From Poriferisodalis sp963663635 (GTDB lineage: Bacteria > Actinomycetota > Acidimicrobiia > Acidimicrobiales > Poriferisodalaceae), in the NCBI GenBank assembly GCA_963663635.2, contig CAXXMY010000012.1, positions 1 through 64,000 of the forward strand: DNA of 64,000 bases, read 5' to 3'. The notes under the pieces are model-generated. The model worked only from the letters and a program-made list of their open reading frames with translations, made no database searches and was not told where the DNA came from. Position 1 is the first letter of the stretch, and every line of letters begins with the position of its first letter. A program made the translations under genes and the position numbers. Below are positions 16,794 through 28,019 of the stretch, piece by piece.

Positions 16794-18755
16794 ATGGCGT
16801 CTGAGCAAACCGCAACAACCATGAACGGTGCATCCAACGGCGTGCTCGACTCGCGCGTTCCGCCGGGTCCGATGGCCGACAAGTGGGAGAACCACAAGTT
16901 CTCCATGAAGCTGGTCAACCCGAACAACAAGCGACGCTTCGAGATCATCGTGGTGGGCACCGGGCTGGCGGGCGCCTCCGCAGCGGCCTCGCTGTCCGAG
17001 CTGGGCTACCGGGTCAAGGCGTTCACCTTCCACGATTCGCCTCGCCGGGCGCACTCCATTGCAGCCCAGGGGGGAATCAACGCGGCGAAGAACTACACCA
17101 ACGACGGCGACTCGGTGCATCGGCTGTTCTACGACACCGTCAAGGGCGGCGACTACCGCAGCCGCGAGGCCAACGTGCACCGCCTCGCCGAGATGTCCAC
17201 GAGCATCATCGACCAGTGCGCGGCGCAGGGCGTACCGTTCGCCCGCGAGTACGGCGGCCTGCTCGACAATCGTTCCTTCGGCGGAGCGCAGGTCAGCCGG
17301 ACGTTCTACGCCAGAGGCCAGACGGGTCAGCAGCTGCTGTTGGGCGCCTACCAAGCGCTCGCAAAGCAGGTGGCGGCCGGCGGCGTCGAGCTGCACACCC
17401 GCAGCGAGATGCTGGATCTGGTCACCAAGGACGGCCGAGCCTGCGGCATCGTCACTCGCGACTTGGTCTCGGGCGAGATCGCGGCGCACTCGGCGCATGC
17501 GGTGGTGCTGGCCACCGGCGGCTACGGCAACGTCTACTACCTGTCCACCAACGCCATGGCCTGCAACGTCACAGCAGCGTGGCGGGCGCACCGGCGGGGA
17601 GCGTTCTTCGCCAACGCCTGCTACACGCAGATCCACCCCACCTGCATCCCGGCCAGCGACGAGTTCCAGTCGAAGCTCACGCTCATGTCCGAGTCGCTGC
17701 GCAACGACGGCCGAATCTGGGTGCCCGAGGCGATGGACGATGTCCGCTCGCCCGACCAGCTCCCCGAGGCCGAACGCGACTACTACCTCGAGCGCAAGTA
17801 TCCGGCGTTCGGCAATCTGGTGCCGCGTGACGTGGCCAGCCGCAACGCCAAGACGGTGGTGGACCAGGGCAAGGGCGTCGGGCCGCTGCGCAACGGCGTC
17901 TACCTGGACTTCTCCGAAGTGATCTCCCGCGACGGACAGCCGGCAGTGGCGGCCAAGTACGGGAACCTGTTCGACATGTACGAGCGCATCACGGGCGAGA
18001 ACCCCTATGAGGTGCCGATGCGGATCTACCCCGCCATCCACTACACGATGGGCGGGCTCTGGGTCGACTACCACCTCATGACCACGGTCCCGGGCTGCTA
18101 CTCGATCGGCGAAGCCAACTTCTCCGATCACGGCGCGAACCGGCTCGGTGCATCAGCGCTGATGCAAGGGCTCGCGGACGGCTACTTCGTGCTGCCGTAC
18201 ACGATCGGCGACGACCTCGCCGGCCGGCTGGGCGAGCCGGTGGTGCCAGTGGACGATCCGGTATTCACCAACGCCGTAGCCGGCGTTGCCGACGCCACGC
18301 AACGGTTCCTGTCGATCGGCGGGACCCGCTCAGTGGACTGGTTCCATCGGGAGCTCGGCCAGATCGTGTGGGACTACATCGGCATGGAGCGCACCAGCGA
18401 AGGCCTCGAGAAGGCGCTGTCGGAGATCCCAGCGCTCGAAGCCGAGTTCTGGGCAGACCTGCGGGTGCCCGGCTCAGGCGCAACGCTCAATTCCGGCCTG
18501 GAGAAGGCCGGCCGGGTGGCCGACTTCTTCGAGCTCGCCAAGCTCATGGCCCGCGATGCCCTACTGCGCGAGGAGAGCTGCGGCGGGCACTTCCGAGCAG
18601 AGCACCAGACACCCGACGGCGAGGCGCAGCGCGATGACGAGAACTTCGCGCACGTCGCTGCATGGGAATGGCACGGCTCTGACACCGTCCAGACCCGTCA
18701 CACCGAGGAATTGGAGTTCGAAGAGGTGGCACTGACACAGCGGAGCTACAAGTGA
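16794..18755 (+). CDS. sdhA: Succinate dehydrogenase flavoprotein subunit
   Basis: A 653-residue flavoprotein from ATG 16794. The FAD fold begins IIVVGTGLAGASAAASL (51-67). The flavin-linking histidine is in RRAHSIAAQGG (His87). Substrate-binding segments include HPTCIPAS, and IHYTMGGLWVDYHLMT near residue 415. The length suits the long SdhA class that partners the single-anchor SdhC. It oxidises succinate to fumarate in the TCA cycle on the cytoplasmic face of the membrane. The gene overlaps sdhB by 4 bases (GTGA). Confidence 0.96.
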   Translation: MASEQTATTMNGASNGVLDSRVPPGPMADKWENHKFSMKLVNPNNKRRFEIIVVGTGLAGASAAASLSELGYRVKAFTFHDSPRRAHSIAAQGGINAAKNYTNDGDSVHRLFYDTVKGGDYRSREANVHRLAEMSTSIIDQCAAQGVPFAREYGGLLDNRSFGGAQVSRTFYARGQTGQQLLLGAYQALAKQVAAGGVELHTRSEMLDLVTKDGRACGIVTRDLVSGEIAAHSAHAVVLATGGYGNVYYLSTNAMACNVTAAWRAHRRGAFFANACYTQIHPTCIPASDEFQSKLTLMSESLRNDGRIWVPEAMDDVRSPDQLPEAERDYYLERKYPAFGNLVPRDVASRNAKTVVDQGKGVGPLRNGVYLDFSEVISRDGQPAVAAKYGNLFDMYERITGENPYEVPMRIYPAIHYTMGGLWVDYHLMTTVPGCYSIGEANFSDHGANRLGASALMQGLADGYFVLPYTIGDDLAGRLGEPVVPVDDPVFTNAVAGVADATQRFLSIGGTRSVDWFHRELGQIVWDYIGMERTSEGLEKALSEIPALEAEFWADLRVPGSGATLNSGLEKAGRVADFFELAKLMARDALLREESCGGHFRAEHQTPDGEAQRDDENFAHVAAWEWHGSDTVQTRHTEELEFEEVALTQRSYK

Positions 18756-19555
18756 GCGGCGCAACAAACGGCCAGAGCAGCCAGGGCGGCGTGCTGAATC
18801 TCACCCTGAAGGTTTGGCGTCAAGACGGTGCCGACGCAAAGGGTCACTTCGAGACCTACGACGCGCCGAACGTCAGCGAGGACATGTCGTTCCTTGAGCT
18901 GCTCGACGTCATCAACGAGGGTCTGATTGCCGACGGCAAGGTGCCGATCGAGTTCGATCACGACTGCCGCGAGGGCATCTGCGGCATGTGCAGCCTGATG
19001 ATCAACGGGCGGGCGCACGGCCACGAGGCAGCCACGACCACCTGCCAGCTGCACATGCGCAAGTTTTCCGACGGCGACACGATCACCGTTGAGCCATTCC
19101 GGGCGAAAGCATTCCCGGTGGTGCGTGACCTTGTCGTGGATCGAAGTGCGTTCGACCGCATCATCGAGGCCGGCGGCTACATCTCGGTGAACACCGGTGC
19201 TGCCGGCGATGCCAATCTCACTCCGGTGCCCAAGGACGCAGCCGAGACGTCATTCGACGCTGCGGCCTGCATCGGGTGCGGCGCTTGCGTGGCCGCGTGC
19301 CCGAATTCTGCGGCGCAGCTGTTCACCTCGGCCAAGCTGGCGCACCTCAACCTGGTCCCCCAGGGCCAGCCGCAGCGCTGGGAGCGCACCGAAGCGATGG
19401 TGGAGACCATGGAGCAGTACTTCGGCTCGTGCACCAACCACGGGGAGTGCACCGAGGCCTGCCCCAAGGAGATCAGCCTCGACTTCATCGCATTCATGAA
19501 TCGCGACTACGTCAAGGCCAAGATCAAGAACCGCAAGCTCGCCGGTCAGCACTGA
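18752..19555 (+). CDS. sdhB: Succinate dehydrogenase iron-sulfur subunit
   Basis: A 267-residue ferredoxin-like protein starting at GTG 18752 inside the sdhA stop. The 2Fe-2S site is CREGICGMC with a later Cys in TTTCQLH; the C-terminal clusters are held by CIGCGACVAACPN and CTNHGECTEACPK. It passes electrons from SdhA flavin to the SdhC heme and quinone site. Translational coupling with sdhA is typical of the operon. Confidence 0.96.
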   Translation: MSGATNGQSSQGGVLNLTLKVWRQDGADAKGHFETYDAPNVSEDMSFLELLDVINEGLIADGKVPIEFDHDCREGICGMCSLMINGRAHGHEAATTTCQLHMRKFSDGDTITVEPFRAKAFPVVRDLVVDRSAFDRIIEAGGYISVNTGAAGDANLTPVPKDAAETSFDAAACIGCGACVAACPNSAAQLFTSAKLAHLNLVPQGQPQRWERTEAMVETMEQYFGSCTNHGECTEACPKEISLDFIAFMNRDYVKAKIKNRKLAGQH

Positions 19556-19570
19556 AACACGCATTGTTTT

Positions 19571-19592
19571 GGGTGCGCGGACAGAGCACTAG
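19571..19592. repeat. Possible solitary IS630-type end
   Basis: GCGGACAGAGCACTAG (within this stretch) matches the last 16 bases of the IS630 right end plus TA (GCGGACACAGCACTAG) with one mismatch. No partner end is found nearby. It may be a leftover of an excised or decayed element just after sdhB. Confidence 0.35.
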
Positions 19593-19604
19593 CGTGCCGC
19601 TTTC

Positions 19605-21984
19605 GTGAAGAAAGATTGCGCTTCTGCGGTACCAACGTCGACAGTGAGGAGCCAGAGCCGACGCTCCAGTCGTACAGCGCAGGCCGTGCTCGCGCTGGCA
19701 GTAGCGCTAGGAGCTCTGGTGTCAATGACGCCAGGCAGGAGCGGCGGAACCGGCTGCGAACGTGGTGCGCCACGGAGTGAACCTGACGCTCGTTGTGGCC
19801 AGTTGCCCGGGCCCAGCCGACAACGCGGTCGCGGAAGCGCTGGCTCATCACTCCCGCAACGCAGCGAAGGTGTGCATCGATCCCGGCGGTCTGTCACCGG
19901 AAACCGCGGCCCTCATCCCCGAATTCGCGCCAGATCGGGTTCTGGTCGTGGGTGGCGAGACTGCGATACCGCCAGCGGCGATGGACGAGCTGAGTGCGGC
20001 TGCGCGCGCGGCGTACCGCTGGACAGTCGTGCAACGTCTGGGCGGCGCCAGCCGAATCGAGACCGCTGCGGCGGCCGCACGCATTGCACTGGAGCGCCCT
20101 GAGGTCGCGTGCCCGAACACGGTCACCGTGATCGTGGCGAATGGCTGGAACGGCGCCGATGTCCGGACCGCCGCGGACTTCGCTGCGGTTACCGACGATG
20201 CCGCGGTCGCCTACATCTCGCCGCGCACCATCGCCGATGGCCTGCCGGTCGCCACCGCCTCGCTGATCGCCGACTACGAACCTGCGCATGTCGTGATCGT
20301 GGGTCTCGCTGACGATGTGGGCGCGGCGACCGAAACGGCGGTTGAAGCTGCGCTCGCTGCCATCGGATCGAGCATCGAAGTCGAGCGGGTCGCCGAAGCC
20401 GGCGAGCCGCGGGCGGCGATCCCCGAGACGTCCCCGTCAGTCCAGGCGGCGCGCGAGATCTTCACCGCCATCCAACAGGGCGTACAACGCAGCGATTCCG
20501 CCAACGACACGCCGCCTCCGGTCTTCGCGGCCAGCGAGTCCACTGGCTCGTTCCGCAGGGGCGAGCGTCTGTGGACCGTGCGCGCCGATGGCTCGGACCG
20601 CCAGCTGCATTCTGGGGACCATCGAGGATGGGCCTGGAACCCACGCGATGGCAGCCTCAGCTGGTCCGAGGCCGATGGCCGTCTGAAGGCCGCTGCGCTC
20701 GACGGCGATGAGCGCTTCCTGTTCGAGCCAGGCGGATATCCGGTGTGGTCGCCCGACGGCAACAACGTCGTCGCCTTCGGATTCGTGGACGACAATGGCG
20801 ATGGTCGTTTCGATCGCATCGAGGCGCGCTTCGCCCAAGCCGACGGCAGGCGACTCCGCCACATCGGTCGCGTCGACTACCGCACGTTCCTCTTCGCGGA
20901 CTTGCCGGGTGCACTCTGGTCGCACGACGGACGTCGCTTGGCGTACGTCGAGCAGTCCACCGATCCCGAAACGGGGGAAACGACGTCACGAGCGCATGTC
21001 GAGACGCTCGACGCAAACGCGCCCGCGGTCACCCTCGGCGACGACGTCACATTCCTGGGCTGGTCGCCGGACAGCCAGCACCTCGCCTACGCCACGCCGA
21101 GCGATTGCGACGGCGACGGGCGGAACGAGAGCCAGAACTTGTGGATCGCGAGATCCGACGGCAGCGAGGCCCGCGACCTGGGCTTCATCGACCGCATCCA
21201 ATGGCGCTTCCTGTGGCTGTGGTCGCCGGACGGCACCCAGCTCGCATACGAGTCGCTCGACCCGGCGGACTGCTCGATGCAACTGAAGTTGCAAGACGCA
21301 AACGGCGATTCGCCCGCGCGGGAAATGGCTGCGGACGGCCGATTCCTCGGCTGGTCGCCGAACAGTACCCACCTCGCCTATGCCGTCACGGTCGGAACAC
21401 CGGACAGTGGCGTCCCGTTGCGAGAACACGCCTGGGTGGTGCGACATGACGGGAGCGACCTGCGTCGGCTCGGCGAGGTCCGGGCCAACGTGTTCGGTTC
21501 GGTGTTGTGGTCACCGGCGGGGAACCACCTGGCGTACACCGAAGTGGTGCGCGAGGCCGACGGCGGCGTCGTCGGCACCCGACCCAAGATCGAGCGGTCC
21601 GACGGAATCGGCGGCGCTGCGCTCATCGAGGGCAGGGGAAACCTCCTCGGGTGGTCGCCGTCGGGCGACCGTCTTGCCTACGTCGCTCACTACGACGCCG
21701 ACAGTGACGGAGAGATTGACCGCCGCGCGCTGCGTGTGCACACCATGGGATCGCTGGGCGCCGAAGTCACGCTCGTCTACGAATTGGCCGATATCACGCT
21801 CGGGGCGGTGTGGTCGCCGGACGGCGACTACATCGGTTACGTGTCGGGCCCGACCGAACTCATCTTGGATTGGTTCATCAATCGCAGGCAGGGCGCCGAT
21901 GCGTGGTTTGTCGCCACCGAACAGCCGCGCTGGACGCGCCGGCTGGTCAGCGACGTCGCTTGGGGCGAGTGGCAGCCACGCTGA
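19605..21984 (+). pseudogene. Secreted CWB2 and beta-propeller protein, one frameshift
   Basis: A signal peptide (MKKDCASAVP..., hydrophobic core AVLALAVALGALVSM) starts at 19605. The mature protein continues in another frame from about 19733 (AGAAEPAANVVRHGVNLTLV), which requires a single-base change. If rejoined it is about 790 residues. The first 210 mature residues are CWB2-like (VLVVGGETAIPPAAMDEL, RLGGASRIETAAAAARIAL, VVIVG). The rest is a TolB/PD40-type propeller with seven or more SPDG blades (VWSPDGNNVVAFGF, LWSHDGRRLAYVEQ). Several blades carry Asp-rich calcium-like loops (DDNGDGRFDRIE). Predicted to be wall-attached outside the cell. The shift may be real or a consensus error. Confidence 0.7.
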
Positions 21985-22012
21985 TCCGGTGCGTGCGGCG
22001 TCGTCACGTCGC

Positions 22013-23329
<1,317 letters not shown>

Positions 23330-23527
23330 GGCGGCGACGGTATCTCGGCCATCGGAGGGGCCTCGCGCGTCCCGATGATGCGGGACAGTCGGACGATTTC
23401 TTCCGCGTCGGGACGCCTGCGCCTCGCGCTTGGCGTGAGCGCCCGATGGCCGATCGTCGCCGCCTGCCAATATCTGAGGCGCAGCCGGCGGCACATGCCG
23501 CGGCACGACGAGATACCGAGGATTTGC

Positions 23528-24031
23528 ATGAGCACTGCCAACGGCACGGTGACCTGGTCGGAGTTCGCAACTGCAAGCCCAGATCTGGCCGAGCGGGTAC
23601 AGGCGCGCTTCGACAGCCATCGGCACGCCGTGATGGCGACAATCCGTTCCGACGGCTCGCCGCGTCTGTCGGGCATGGAGGTCCCGATCCGCGATGGGCA
23701 CCTGTGGCTGGGCATGGAGCACGAGTCGACAAAGGCCGGCGATCTGCGACGCGACCCTCGGTTCGGATTGCACTCCGCACCCGACGACGAGGAATTGACC
23801 TCCGGCGATGCGCGCATCGAGGGCCACGCCGCGCCGGTTGACAGCGAGCTGGCCGAGCTGTTCGCGCGCGGTCACCGCTTCAAAATCGACGACCCCACGC
23901 GCATTGCACTCTTCACCGCAGCGATCACCCGCGTCGTGCTGGTGCATGTCGCAGAGCACGCACTGGTGGTGGAGTCATGGACGCCCGCCGGCGGTCTGGC
24001 ACAGCAGCGATTGGCGGGTACCTCAGCCTGA
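23528..24031 (+). CDS. Pyridoxamine 5'-phosphate oxidase-like (F420/FMN) protein
   Basis: A 167-residue split-barrel protein from ATG 23528. Typical features are HAVMATIRSDGSPRLSGMEV (35-54), LWLGMEHESTKAGDLRRDPR, and HVAEHALVVESWTPAGG near the end. The small split-barrel group in actinobacteria includes F420-dependent reductases and heme-handling proteins, so the cofactor cannot be fixed from sequence. The stop codon overlaps the 5-bp target duplication of the adjacent IS1380 composite, so the element landed exactly at the gene end and left the protein intact. Confidence 0.75.
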   Translation: MSTANGTVTWSEFATASPDLAERVQARFDSHRHAVMATIRSDGSPRLSGMEVPIRDGHLWLGMEHESTKAGDLRRDPRFGLHSAPDDEELTSGDARIEGHAAPVDSELAELFARGHRFKIDDPTRIALFTAAITRVVLVHVAEHALVVESWTPAGGLAQQRLAGTSA

Positions 24032-24134
24032 GCCTGAATCCACCGATTGGCTTTTGGTGAGCGCGGGATTTGCGGGGCGGTGAATCGCACTGGCTTTGTT
24101 GGAGGCTCCTGATCTTGGATACGAGGATGGAGTC

Positions 24135-24480
24135 ATGCCACATGAGATGTCGCCTGGGAAGCCGACGACGCGTCGGTACAGCGAGGCGGAGTCCGAGCGT
24201 GCTGTGCGTGCGGTGCGTCAGCTGCGCAAGGAGCTGGGCACCGATCACGGGACGGTGAAGCGGGTCGCGGCCCAGTTGGGGATCGGAGTGGAGTCGCTGC
24301 GGTCGTGTTCGGGTCAGGCAGGCCGAGGTCGATGCTGGGGTGCGCCCTGGTGTGAACAGCGAGCAGGCTGAGCGGATCAAGGCGCTGGAGGCCGAGGTCC
24401 GGGAGCTGCGGCGGGCGAACGAGATCTTGCGCAAGGCGTCGGCTTTCTTCGCGGCGGAGCTCGACCGCCCACTGAGGTGA
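24135..24480 (+). pseudogene. IS3 orfA, frameshifted
   Basis: Starts at ATG 24135 (MPHEMSPGKPTTRRYSEAES) with a helix-turn-helix (GTVKRVAAQLGIGVESLR). The frame shifts near 24302, after which the leucine-zipper part continues (QAERIKALEAEVRELRRANE ... AAELDRPLR) to TGA 24478-24480. It overlaps orfB at 24477, the usual arrangement for programmed frameshifting in IS3. Confidence 0.75.
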
Positions 24481-25079
24481 CGGTGTCGTTCGTCGACGCT
24501 CATCGTGGCGAGCTCGGGGTCGAGCCCATCTGCACTGCGCTGCAGGTGGCCCCGAGCACGTACTACGCGGCCAAGCGCCGCCAACGGCTGCCGTCGGCGC
24601 GGGCGGTCTCGGACGCGGTGTGGATGCCGATCTTGTTGGCGTTGTGGGTCGCGAACCGCAAGGTCTACGGGGCACGCAAGCTGTGGAAGGCCGCCCGACG
24701 CGCCGGTCACGAGATCGGCCGGGACCAGGTCGCCCGGCTGATGCGCCAGCTGGGCGTACGCGGCGTCAGCCGGCGGCGCAAGATGTTCACCACGCGTCAG
24801 AATCCTGACGCGGTTCGGGCGCCTGACCTGGTCAACCGCGACTTCACCGCGGATCGGCCCGACGCGTTGTGGGTGACCGATCCGGCCTATGTCGCGACCC
24901 GGGCAGGGATGGCCTATGTGTGCTTCATCGTGGACGCTTTCTCCCGCCGCATCGTGGGCTGGCGCGTCGCTTCGCACATGCGCACCGAGATGGTCCTCGA
25001 CGCATTGGAGATGGCCCGCCGCTCACGCGGCAACCGCCGCCTGGTCGGGCTCGTGGCACACTCCGACGCCGGATCGCAA
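24477..25079 (+). pseudogene. IS3 orfB (integrase), 5' part
   Basis: GTG 24477 begins TVSFVDAHRGELGVEPIC. This part has the HTH_21 region (RKVYGARKLWKAARRAG) and the first catalytic Asp in DALWVTDPAYV, with the second in LVAHSDAGSQ at the break. After GSQ the IS30 interrupts it. Joining to 26538-26855 after removing the IS30 and one CAA copy restores a clean 306-residue integrase. Confidence 0.85.
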
Positions 25080-26534
25080 GCTGGACTCAACCGGTCGTCG
25101 CAACACCTCGATTGTGGAGGTGTGAGATGGGGACGATGCGGGAGCGTCAGCGCGAGGTCCAGTTGTATCGGGGGCAGATCCGGTCGCCGGGTCGGCCGAC
25201 GGTCGCGTGGCGGCAGGACCGGGTTCGGTTCTGGGCGGCGATCGCTGACGGCGACAAGACCGGGGACGCGGCGGCACAAGCGGGGGTGTCATCCCCCGTT
25301 GGGTTCCGGTGGTTCCGTCACGCTGGCGGGGTGAACCCATGTTTGTACCCGACGGTTTCGGGCCGGTATCTGTCGTTTGCCGAGCGTGAGGACATCGCGT
25401 TGTTCGGGGCCCAGGGCCTCGGTGTGGGTGAGATTGCCCGCAGGCTCGATCGCAGCCCGTCGACGATCTCGCGGGAGCTTCGCCGCAACGCGTCGACGAG
25501 AACGTTCCGGCTCGAGTACAAGGCGACGATCGCGCAGTGGCACGCAGAGCGGCGCGCTCGTCGTCCGAGGCGAGCGAAGCTCGCCGGCAACGATCGGCTT
25601 CGCAGCTATGTGGCTGAGCGGCTCTCGGGCGCGGTTCGGTCGCCCGGCGGTCGCGCCTTGGGGCCTGTTGGCCCGAAGTGGCAGGGCCGCAACAAGCCTC
25701 ATCGTGGGGACCGCCGCTGGGTGCAGGGCTGGAGTCCCGAGCAGATCTCGAATCGCCTGAAGGCCGATTTCGCCGATGATGAGTCCATGCGCATCAGCCA
25801 CGAGGCCATCTATCAGGCGCTCTACGTCGAACGCCGGGGTGCGCTCAAGCGCGAGCTGGTCGCGTGCCTGCGCTCGGGGAGGGCTCTGAGGGTTCCTCGG
25901 GCCCGAGCCCGCCAGGCCGCCTGGGCCCATGTCACCCCGGAGGTGATGATCAGCGAACGACCCGCCGAGGTCGAGGACCGGGCCGTGCCCGGACATTGGG
26001 ACCGCGATCTGGTGATCGGTCTGAAGCGCTCAGCGATCGGCACCCTTGTCGAACGCACCACCCGCTTCACGATGCTGATCCACCTGCCACGTGAACACGG
26101 CTACGGCGTCGTCCCTCGCACCAAGAACGGGCCAGCCCTCGCCGGCTACGGCGCGATCACCATGAAGAACGCTCTCGCAGCATCGATGACCACACTGCCC
26201 GAGCAGCTGCGCCGCTCGGTGACCTGGGACCGCGGCAAGGAACTGTCGGCCCACGCGGCGTTCACCGTCGAGACCGACATCGCGGTCTACTTCGCCGACC
26301 CCAAGAGCCCCTGGCAGCGAGGCACCAACGAGAACACCAACGGACTGCTGCGCCAATACTTCCCCAAAGGCACCGACCTGTCGCGATGGACCAGCGAAGA
26401 GATCGAAGCCGTCGCCGCGACCATCAACTCGCGGCCACGCAAGACTCTCGGATGGAAGACCCCAGCAGAAGCCCTCGACGAACATCTACGCTCGCTACAA
26501 CAAGCCGGTGTTGCGACGACCAGTTGAGTCCAGC
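25080..26534. mobile_element. IS30-family element (1455 bp)
   Basis: The ends are 28-bp imperfect inverted repeats (GCTGGACTCAACCGGTCGTC... and ...CCAGTTGAGTCCAGC). They are flanked by the 3-bp duplication CAA (25077-25079 and 26535-26537). The single transposase gene fills the element. Its excision restores the IS3 integrase frame exactly, so this is the youngest layer of the nest. Confidence 0.92.
25127..26527 (+). CDS. IS30-family transposase
   Basis: A 466-residue protein starting at ATG 25127. It has an N-terminal DNA-binding extension, the HTH motif EIARRLDRSPSTISREL (about 101-117), WSPEQISNRL and SHEAIYQALY. The DDE core is GHWDRDLVIG, VTWDRGKELSAH, and ENTNGLLRQYFPKGTDLS. It is complete and lies between matched ends, so it is probably functional. 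Confidence 0.93.
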   Translation: MGTMRERQREVQLYRGQIRSPGRPTVAWRQDRVRFWAAIADGDKTGDAAAQAGVSSPVGFRWFRHAGGVNPCLYPTVSGRYLSFAEREDIALFGAQGLGVGEIARRLDRSPSTISRELRRNASTRTFRLEYKATIAQWHAERRARRPRRAKLAGNDRLRSYVAERLSGAVRSPGGRALGPVGPKWQGRNKPHRGDRRWVQGWSPEQISNRLKADFADDESMRISHEAIYQALYVERRGALKRELVACLRSGRALRVPRARARQAAWAHVTPEVMISERPAEVEDRAVPGHWDRDLVIGLKRSAIGTLVERTTRFTMLIHLPREHGYGVVPRTKNGPALAGYGAITMKNALAASMTTLPEQLRRSVTWDRGKELSAHAAFTVETDIAVYFADPKSPWQRGTNENTNGLLRQYFPKGTDLSRWTSEEIEAVAATINSRPRKTLGWKTPAEALDEHLRSLQQAGVATTS

Positions 26535-26537
26535 CAA

Positions 26538-26855
26538 TTCACGTCGCTGCGATTCACCGAACGCCTCGACGAGATCGGCGCCCGCCCCAGCATCGGCACC
26601 GTCGCCGATTCCTATGACAACGCATTGGCCGCCACGACCAACGGTCTCTACAAGGCCGAATGCGCCTACGGACCCGACACACACGGCTGGCACGACACCG
26701 ACCAGCTCGAACTCGCGACCTTGGGCTGGGTGCACTGGTTCAACGAGCAGCGGCTGCATGGCCACTGCGACGACACCCCGCCCGCAGAATTCGAAGCAGC
26801 GTTCTACGCTGCCCACAAGACCACCCCAACCGGGGCTGGAAAACCAAACCAATGA
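26538..26855 (+). pseudogene. IS3 orfB (integrase), 3' part
   Basis: Resumes at FTSLRFTERLDEIGARPSIG after the IS30 and contains the third catalytic residue region (NALAATTNGLYKAE) and the conserved end LGWVHWFNEQRLHG. It stops at TGA 26853-26855, inside the IS3 right end. Confidence 0.85.
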
Positions 26856-26871
26856 GTCTCCAACAAACAGT

Positions 26872-27827
26872 GAAGATGTGTGCGGGGAGTGGGCCGTCGG
26901 TGAGGCGGGTGCGGCGCACGACGAGGCGAACGGTGCGCTTGGCTTTGCCGCGGCCGGTGGTGTATTCGGTTTCGGCGACTTGGGCGTGGCCGCTGTTGGT
27001 GTAGGCGATGTCGGTCCATGCGGTGTCGCCGATTGCTTGGATCGCTGCGCGCACAGCGGATCTGAGGGCGACGGTGATCGACCATTTGACGTCGTGGGCG
27101 TCGAGACGGTCGATCAGCTTGCGGGACCAGAATCCTGAGTCGGCGCGCACCGTGGTCGGCCCGGCGGCCCCGGCGCGTCGCAGGTTCGCGACGAGCTCGT
27201 CGACGAAGCGCACCACGCCTCGCGACGACCCGGCGGAGCCTTTGCGCATGCGGGCGCCGAGCACCTCGCCGGTGTCGGCGCGTGCAGCGAGCAGCGGGTG
27301 ACAGCCGAGCGCGTTGGTGCAGGCCGTACGCGGCTCCTTGTTTTTGTTTGCCGTGGACCTCGCAGATCGTGGAGTCCAGATCGACCACCAGCGGCGCCTC
27401 GCCGGGGCCCGCGCCCAGTCCCCAGGCGCGAGCAAGCGTGCGCGACAGCACCGCTTCGAGCTGGCGGACGTGACCGAACGTGAACGTCCGCCGCAACGTC
27501 CCGACCGTCGAGGGCGCCATCGGGCGGAATCCCAGCACCCCGACCGGTGCGCCCGGCGCGCAGCATCCCGACATGATCGATGTGAGTGCCGCCTGCGAGC
27601 ATCGCGGCGACCACCGTGCAGATCTTGGGGCCCGGGTTCGCGGAACCCGTGCGCACCCACCGCTCGATCAGCGCCGAAACACCCAAACGGTCCATCAGCG
27701 TGCCCGCCAGGATCAGGCCCGCGTTGGCCACCAGGCCCTCATGATCAACCGTCGTTGCGAACCGGTCCAGACTGCGCGAAGATGCAGACACAAAAAGTGC
27801 CTCCTGTTTTTGAGACGAACGTGACAA
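26872..27827 (-). pseudogene. IS1380 transposase, frameshifted and 3'-truncated
   Basis: It starts near 27827 and reads FATTVDHEGLVANAGLILAG. Over three frames it then shows VLGFRPMAPSTVGTLRRTFT, LVVDLDSTICEVHGKQKQGA (first catalytic Asp), HPLLAARADTGEVLGARMRK, and TVRADSGFWSRKLIDRLD (second Asp). It breaks off after LPAHIF where the IS3 begins. At least two frameshifts and the missing C-terminus make it non-functional. Confidence 0.8.
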
Positions 27828-28019
27828 CGAACATCACAATCGTCGCAGATCAGGAGGCCTTTTTCGCGGACGCGGCAACCCACACACACCCACCACACCG
27901 GTGGATTCAGGCTGAGAGCAGTCGCGGACGTCGCCACCCTCCGAGAGGTCCCCGCGCAGGCTCGCCCAAAGGCCGAGCGCCCAGCAGCGAAGCGTAGAGT
28001 TCAAGCGAGGAGGGACCCG

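Larger units (their letters stand above)
24085..26871. mobile_element. IS3-family element interrupted by IS30
   Basis: Two overlapping genes in orfA/orfB arrangement lie between inverted ends TTTGTTGGAGGCTC (24095-24108) and GAGTCTCCAACAAA (26854-26867). The exact outer limits are uncertain by several bases. It is inserted in, and truncates, the IS1380 transposase gene. Confidence 0.75.
24033..27911. mobile_element. IS1380-family element containing nested IS3 and IS30 (3879 bp)
   Basis: The outer ends are CCTGAATCCACCG (24033-24045) and its complement (27899-27911), flanked by the 5-bp duplication CTGAG (24028-24032 and 27912-27916). Only the first part of the IS1380 transposase survives, on the right. 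An IS3 element occupies about 24085-26871, and an IS30 (25080-26534) sits inside the IS3. The expected 3' third of the IS1380 transposase gene is missing from the short left arm, so a deletion accompanied or followed the IS3 insertion. Confidence 0.85.

Noticed and set aside
16536..18131. Long open frame on the minus strand opposite sdhA (531 codons)
   Set aside because: It lies entirely across sdhC/sdhA, which are certain genes, and its composition is that of an antisense frame in GC-rich DNA (His/Val/Arg-rich, no domain).
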